Source: Serendipita indica DSM 11827
Lineage: Eukaryota; Basidiomycota; Agaricomycetes; Sebacinales; Serendipitaceae
Assembly: GCA_910890315.1 (NCBI GenBank)
Contig: CAJVGD010000010.1
Location: 1-64,000, forward strand
Reading direction: 5' to 3'
Length of the DNA: 64,000 nt
Position numbers and translations under genes: made by a program. The first letter of the stretch is position 1; the number at the start of each line of letters is the position of its first letter. The notes below the pieces were generated by a model that saw only the letters and a list, made by a program, of their open reading frames with translations, did no database searches and had not been told where the DNA came from. Of this stretch, positions 59,203-64,000 are shown piece after piece.

Positions 59203-60201
59203 TCAGCAAGGGCAGATGAAGTGGACGAGGAAAACGCACCAGCCCGGAGTACCAAGCGAACCACTTCGTCCACACCCCTCGATACACTGTGAATGGGTGT
59301 TCCAGGAGGTCATAGTCTCGTTCGCAGACATGTAGGATGCGAGCCCCGCCGCATCGCGCATGATAGTGACCTTCTTCGACGCATCATCGTTCGTGAAAGT
59401 TACTTGGGTTCGAACTTGTTTCCCCATGAACATCTAGACACCAGCGTCAGTTTCAAAAATTAAAGAAGCGGGTGAGGAGACTTATACTAGCTTTCATACC
59501 ATTTGCAATCATCTCGAGCCACGGCATCCACGGCGGGTTTGAATGACCGTTGTGCGGAAGACATTGGAGCAACACGTTGACGACCTTCATAAAAACTGTT
59601 GAGAGCGTGTAATCTAACGAGCAGAAGTACACTCACCCCCTGGTTGACGATGTTACTTTTCGCCCAAGCGCAAAATTGTTCCCGGCCCAGGTCCATAAAG
59701 GCCGGTTTTGGTGGTTGGTAGCTAAAGAGTCGATGAAAAGCGCGATTAATGAACGTTAGAAGGGTGTGCGTGGGCCATAAGACGCTATACCGAGCTGAAC
59801 TTCATAAATGTGCTCTCGTCCATAGCGATCAGAGCTGTGATCCGGGTCGTTTTGAGTGTATGCTGTAAAGCTTGGATCAAGTGGGTTCTGAAGGTTGATC
59901 CAGTGAGGGTCACCTGCCTCGTCATAAGGCAAAGGCGAGAACTTGATGCCTGGACAAGTTGGCACAACCACCTGCTTTGGATGAGCGACGAACAAGCGCG
60001 GGTTGGAGTTACCTTTATTGGACCTTCATATAATATTCAAATCAAGGCCAAATCAGGAGCATCTCGTGCGACTGTTGGTCACCCACCATCGGAGTACGGG
60101 TCGTGATCGTTGCCTGTAGATAGTGGCGTCTGCTCAGAGCTTGCGGGAGTAGCGAGGAGTGCTATGAGCACTGTAGCAGCGGCTACAAGACGCGGGAACA
60201 T
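59203..60201 (-). CDS. Secreted protein resembling the C-terminal domain of killer-toxin-like chitinases
   Basis: Start MFPRLVAAATVLIALLATPA is a signal peptide, followed by SSEQTPLSTGNDHDPYSDG. Later exons read VVVPTCPGIKFSPLPYDEAG, DPHWINLQNPLDPSFTAY, GREHIYEVQL, FMDLGREQFCAWAKSNIV, RSFKPAVDAVARDDCKWYE, then MFMGKQVRTQVTF and VTIMRDAAGLASYM. The CPG..SPL..DEAGDPH and EHIYEVQ blocks and the later FMGK ... RDAAGLASY part resemble, from memory, the region after the GH18 domain in fungal killer-toxin-like chitinases. No GH18 catalytic domain is present, so this would be a stand-alone tail. The 3' end is approximate. Confidence 0.5.
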
Positions 60202-60424
60202 GGTAGAGAACTTTAGCTGTGCCTATGCTCCCGAAACATCAGAGTATGCCTATATCTAAAACCTTGGTCTTGTCTTAGGTGGTTCAACCTGGCAAAAATA
60301 GCGAGCTTGAAGCCGGAGCTTTAGAAGCGCCGTAACATATTCGAAGGTGGAGGTCACCAGGATCCTTGAAATCTGCGATGTAAATGTGTAACGTCGTTTT
60401 TTGTATTAGTCGGCTTCTAAATTA

Positions 60425-60487
60425 GACCGTTATGGAGACTTGAACCCTGGCGGGCATCCGACTGAGGACATAGCGTGACAACGGTCC
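60425..60487 (-). other. tRNA-like remnant
   Basis: On the minus strand ACCGTTG and TAACGGT can pair as a seven-base acceptor. An A-box-like TGTCCTCAGTCGG and a B-box-like GGGTTCAAGTCTCC lie between, but the whole is only about 62 bases, lacking a full anticodon arm. Confidence 0.35.
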
Positions 60488-61409
60488 GAGGGATAGACGC
60501 GCGACTGAAATGAATCCAAAGCTTACCTAAAAAATGATTGAGTGTATTGAGTAGCCGCGTAGAGACGTGCGGAGTTGTGCTCTTTCCGCGGAATCCGAGT
60601 GAACGTTCTGGTAACGCGGTCTTTGCAGTGTTCTGTGTAAGCCACGAACCTTGCATCCATTGAAGTAGCTGTCTTTACCTGTCTATGGACCTTCTGTGGG
60701 TGGAGATCGCTAGCTTGGCTACTCGGCCGCTTCAACGTTCTGTCACTGAACGATCTGGTTCTATGCTAGACATGGTAGCGACGTTTCTTCAACAGATACC
60801 CACAAGCGTGATAAATTACCTTCCGCCTTTGATACAAGCTACTGCCTCATAGTGGGCGGACAGTCTGAATTCTAGCTACCGTCACTCGTCACGAAGACAT
60901 AGTCTCGGAGCTTGCAATTCGCCGCTATAGAAGCTGCATTAGATGTCATACCGACCATCCCACCTGCAATGTATTGCCACGAAACCTACAGGGTCATCTC
61001 CCTGCCTTCGAGTGGCAATCACTTGCCGTCAGGGGAAGGTAACACCATGGCTATGAACTCGGCATTTGGTCGCCATGAGGTCAAATCCAGCAGGTCAAAC
61101 GTGGAGGTAGTCCGGTTCTTTGTCAGTCTCACAAGAATAAACTACCTGCCCGGCTCTCAGTCCCAACTCTGCTACAGTCTAAACATCCCGCGCTAAAGTC
61201 CTTTCATATGTCAATCCGATATGTATCTCCAATTCAGCGGCATATCTCGAGGTCCTTGACGTGCGACATGTGCCCTGTTATCCTCTCTGGCTGGCTAACA
61301 AGTCGAGAGGTCACTATTCTACCGTTCCCACATATAAGACGAGGATGAGGACACTCGTTTATCAGCATCGGTTGCTTCCCTCGTCTCAATCAAGTGCGCT
61401 ATACTGCAA
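60488..61409. other. Intergenic, no gene seen
   Basis: A 94-codon open frame at 60912-61196 has no recognisable motif. The part before 61410 is the presumed promoter of the next gene. Confidence 0.4.
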
Positions 61410-62397
61410 AATGTCCGGACCATTCGTCTGCCCTTTCTCAATCCAAGTCCAGCCGTATGTGACTGTCACGACGTGGTGCCAAATCTAACGGAAATATTAG
61501 TGGAGCCCTCAGGTTTGATACGACTCTGATGTTCTCCTTCAACCCACTCAAAGGGGCAATGTGGAATAACTATACCATTGCCTGGATGTAAGTATCTTTA
61601 TGACCTTTAAGCGGAAGATTGATCTGTTGGTCAGGGTCATTCCATTCAACTCCTCAAGTACGGTTGTCCAGACGGGAACTCTTGTGTACACGAGCCAGTA
61701 TGTCTCAGCCGGTTTACCTTGGGCTCACTAACACCCGGTAGATTGGGCTTCAGTCGCCCTCAATCTCTCAATGGCAACATTGTCGCACCGGGTATCACAA
61801 CCAAGATCAACGTAAGTACACATACCATGTCCATGATATACAGCCTAAAGTATCCCAGGTAGAAAATCAGACCAACCTCGTTAACAAAGGTGCTACTTAC
61901 GACTTCACGGTATGTTGCCCCTAGTCTTGAATTATACCAAGCTGAGTTGTTATAGGCACCAACGCCCTACACGGATGACCCCTCGGCCGTTGTCGCAAAC
62001 AACAACACTACGGCAATTCAGCCGATCAGCGTTGGTATGTAGCCTATTCGGATGCCTCACCTCTATACTCATGCGGCGAAAAGGTTTCTTTGATCCGAGC
62101 GGCACGGTCTATACGCCCGCTCTACTCTTCAAGGACGTTCCGTACGTATTTCTGGTCGCGTCCACGTCGTTTCTGAGCCTTTAAATCTAGTGTCGACAGC
62201 AGTGTTGTCGCGGAGTTTACTCCTATCCTCAGATGCTACGCTTCGTCCCAGTATCAAGAGCGCCAGTTCATCAAGGGCAATGTCCAGGGATATATTCATT
62301 GGGAGCAGGATCTTACAAAGGTCACCCCAACTCTGTGTTCAACCTTAAGCAGGATTTCCAGACTGGCGAGTACAGCCTTACACTCGTACCGTCTTAA
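61410..62397 (+). CDS. Multi-exon hypothetical protein
   Basis: Start MSGPFVCPFSIQVQ. About eight short exons follow: GALRFDTTLMFSFNPLKGAM, VIPFNSSSTVVQTGTLVYTS, LGFSRPQSLNGNIVAPGITT, VENQTNLVNKGATYDFT, APTPYTDDPSAVVANNNTT, GFFDPSGTVYTPALLFKDVP, then VVAEFTPILRCYASSQYQER. The natural C-terminus appears to be SYKGHPNSVFNLKQDFQTGE ... SLTLVPS with a stop at 62395-62397, but it is in another frame from the preceding exon, across a TATAT run near 62291. There is either an unseen splice or a two-base frameshift. The composition is beta-sheet-like; family unknown. Confidence 0.5.
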
Positions 62398-63344
62398 ACT
62401 TGGGTCATGCGCTAGTTCGCGACGTGTCCGCCAATCGTCGTCTATGAAATATAGTCAATTTCTCTTTAACGAGCGAGTGCTAGGAATCAGGAGCCTTGGT
62501 TTGTGCACGCGAGCGCGCAGCTTGGGGTCGAATAACGTCTTTCGTCGATTCAAGTAAAGGGAGATGCGCAAGTAGCTCGTGATCTCGAGGGCCAGTCGCA
62601 GTTCCGTGACGGTCTTTGATTTGATTCAGTGGAGCCCGAGGTCTAAGTGGTTCGTCTTCTTGTGAGAGGCGTCGCGGCGGCTTGATTCGCTAGATTTGGC
62701 TACTTCCACCATTCTTTTGATCTTGGGTGGCTCCCTAATTTTTCTAGAGTCGCTCGCCAGAATCCCTCCGTCATCGGTCTCCAGTCTAAGGGGCCTGGCC
62801 CAAGTTTCTGCAATATTTGCCACGTGTCGACAACGTGCTGGAGGGCATATGTCGCTGAGAACAATGCTCGGAAACCCTGGAGCCGCGAATAGCTAGCCTG
62901 GACTGTGTTGGGCGCGGAGACGGCGGAGGGAATCGCATGTCAATACAATAGAATAACAAAGGAATTAATAGAAGACGGGCTAACGACACAAGAACAACGA
63001 GTGCCGTTCTCGGACACAAAGCAAGGCCACCAACCTTGCTCCCGCCCGTTTCTGTCCTTTTTCAAGAGGGGATTTGTAGTTTGTCGCGTGTCTACAACGT
63101 GCAATCCAATCCTCTTTTCCTCCACGTCTCCTCTCCGCCACTCCCTCTGCTCCTGACGACTTTTCCGATCCGCCTACCGCTTTTCCCCCTGCCTTTTGTC
63201 GCTCATCACCGTCTTTACTGGCTACATTCTTCTCCCATTCGACTAGAAACCCGTTTTGCACCCCTCCCGTACGTGTCGCACGATCAATACCAATTCTCCA
63301 ACACGTTCCGCGCCGCTGATCCACCTTGTCGCAGATCTCTGATA
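62398..63344. other. Intergenic; promoter of the last gene
   Basis: No gene is seen. A pyrimidine-rich tract at 63110-63340 precedes the start codon at 63345, typical of strong fungal promoters and 5' UTRs. Confidence 0.45.
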
Positions 63345-64000
63345 ATGTCTACCATCTCCTCGATGCCCCCTTCGACCCCAGAGGTTGCCTCTGGTCTCCC
63401 CGAGAGCACTCAACCAGGTCTCTACTTTATCATCCGTCGCCGAAATGCTCTCGTTCCTCTTCCTTTGCTTCCTCCGCTCCCACCAAATGCCGTCGTCACC
63501 AACGTACGCGTCGTGCACAACTACAGCGGCCCTCTTGGTGTCTCGACGAGCACCGTCAATGTTACCGTCAACACTGTCGAGGAGAAGCAAGTCCCCACTG
63601 ATGAGGAAGAGGAGGTCAAGGAACCTGTTGTGACTGTCGAAAATGGCGAACAGACTATCACTGTTCTTTCCACTGCCCCTTCGTCTCCCACCTCTCCAAC
63701 TTCTCCTACGAGCCCCACCAGGCGCTCCTCTTTTTTCTTCTCGTCCAAAAACAAGTCATCCAGCAAACGCCCACGCCACCAGCGCCGCCGCTCCTGCCCT
63801 GCGCCCGCCCGCGCTAGTCCTCCGGCCAATGCCACCTCGTTCCCGACACCTTGCGTTCCTCCGCGTGCCAATACAACTCCAGCGGTTGTTACGCTATCCT
63901 CGGTAGAAGAGAGCAAGGAGGGAGCTACCGCAGAGCCAGAGTCGCCAAAGCCCAAAAAGGGTTCCAAGAAGACTATCAAGACCACGTCGATCACTCTCGA
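63345..64000 (+). CDS. Low-complexity hypothetical protein, cut by the window edge
   Basis: Start MSTISSMPPSTPEVASG. One frame stays open for 218 codons to the end of the window. It holds GLYFIIRRRNALVPLPLLPP, a Val/Thr-rich stretch (VSTSTVNVTVNTVEEKQ), an acidic run, a PSSPTSPTSPTSPT repeat, a Ser/Lys patch and an Arg-rich segment. The C-terminus is missing. No domain is recognised; the composition suggests a disordered, phosphorylated regulatory protein. Confidence 0.55.
   Translation, partial: MSTISSMPPSTPEVASGLPESTQPGLYFIIRRRNALVPLPLLPPLPPNAVVTNVRVVHNYSGPLGVSTSTVNVTVNTVEEKQVPTDEEEEVKEPVVTVENGEQTITVLSTAPSSPTSPTSPTSPTRRSSFFFSSKNKSSSKRPRHQRRRSCPAPARASPPANATSFPTPCVPPRANTTPAVVTLSSVEESKEGATAEPESPKPKKGSKKTIKTTSITL

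Overview
The window is nuclear DNA of a filamentous fungus, most likely an Agaricomycete basidiomycete; a Rhizoctonia/Ceratobasidium-type genome is my best guess, not something I can prove. The reasons are many short (about 45-65 base) GT-AG introns, a NACHT-WD40 receptor with near-identical repeats, WSC-GH71 and GH27 secreted enzymes, a Sec2-type Rab exchange factor, Tad-like LINEs and a tyrosine-recombinase retroelement.

Layout. 0.6-5.1 kb (minus): a NACHT-WD40 NLR-like gene with 13 near-identical 126-base WD repeats and a frameshift inside the array. 5.7-9.4 kb: repeat debris with a LINE reverse-transcriptase scrap and two direct 140-base repeats. 9.4-23.15 kb: three mobile elements nested in one another. 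A 5'-truncated LINE holds a full-length LINE (about 6.1 kb, minus strand, 15-base target-site duplication). That LINE holds a 6.9 kb plus-strand tyrosine-recombinase retroelement with split direct repeats (A1 ... B1-A2 ... B2), inserted without target duplication. 23.6-25 kb: a seven-helix membrane protein gene. 26-27.5 kb: a chitin synthase remnant beside a Ty3/gypsy fossil.

28.4-41.7 kb is mostly conserved host genes: a divergent elongation factor 2 paralogue, a mitochondrial-type HAD hydrolase (HDHD5/CECR5-like), an ABHD11/Imo32-like hydrolase, ribosomal protein eS12, glutamine-fructose-6-phosphate transaminase (first step of UDP-GlcNAc and chitin synthesis) and a WSC-GH71 alpha-1,3-glucanase. 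42.8-46.2 kb is an odd module: a C2H2 zinc-finger gene, a Ulp1-like protease, a tRNA-Leu gene, and a PHD plus USP-type peptidase gene that stops at an inverted tRNA-derived fragment. A pseudo-tRNA and this half tRNA bound the module. 46.7-54.7 kb: Sec2-type GEF, GH27 alpha-galactosidase and a small STAND ATPase that shares a leader motif with the NLR at the left end. 54.8-62.4 kb: poorly characterised multi-exon genes, one resembling the C-terminal domain of killer-toxin-like chitinases. The window ends inside a low-complexity gene.

There is no operon logic. The shared themes are wall building and turnover (GFAT, GH71, chitin synthase remnant, chitinase-tail protein), nucleotide-sensing STAND ATPases of the fungal allorecognition/immunity type, and an accessory zone shaped by nested insertions. 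Exon boundaries were read by eye from splice signals and family alignment from memory, so internal splice sites may be off by a few bases.
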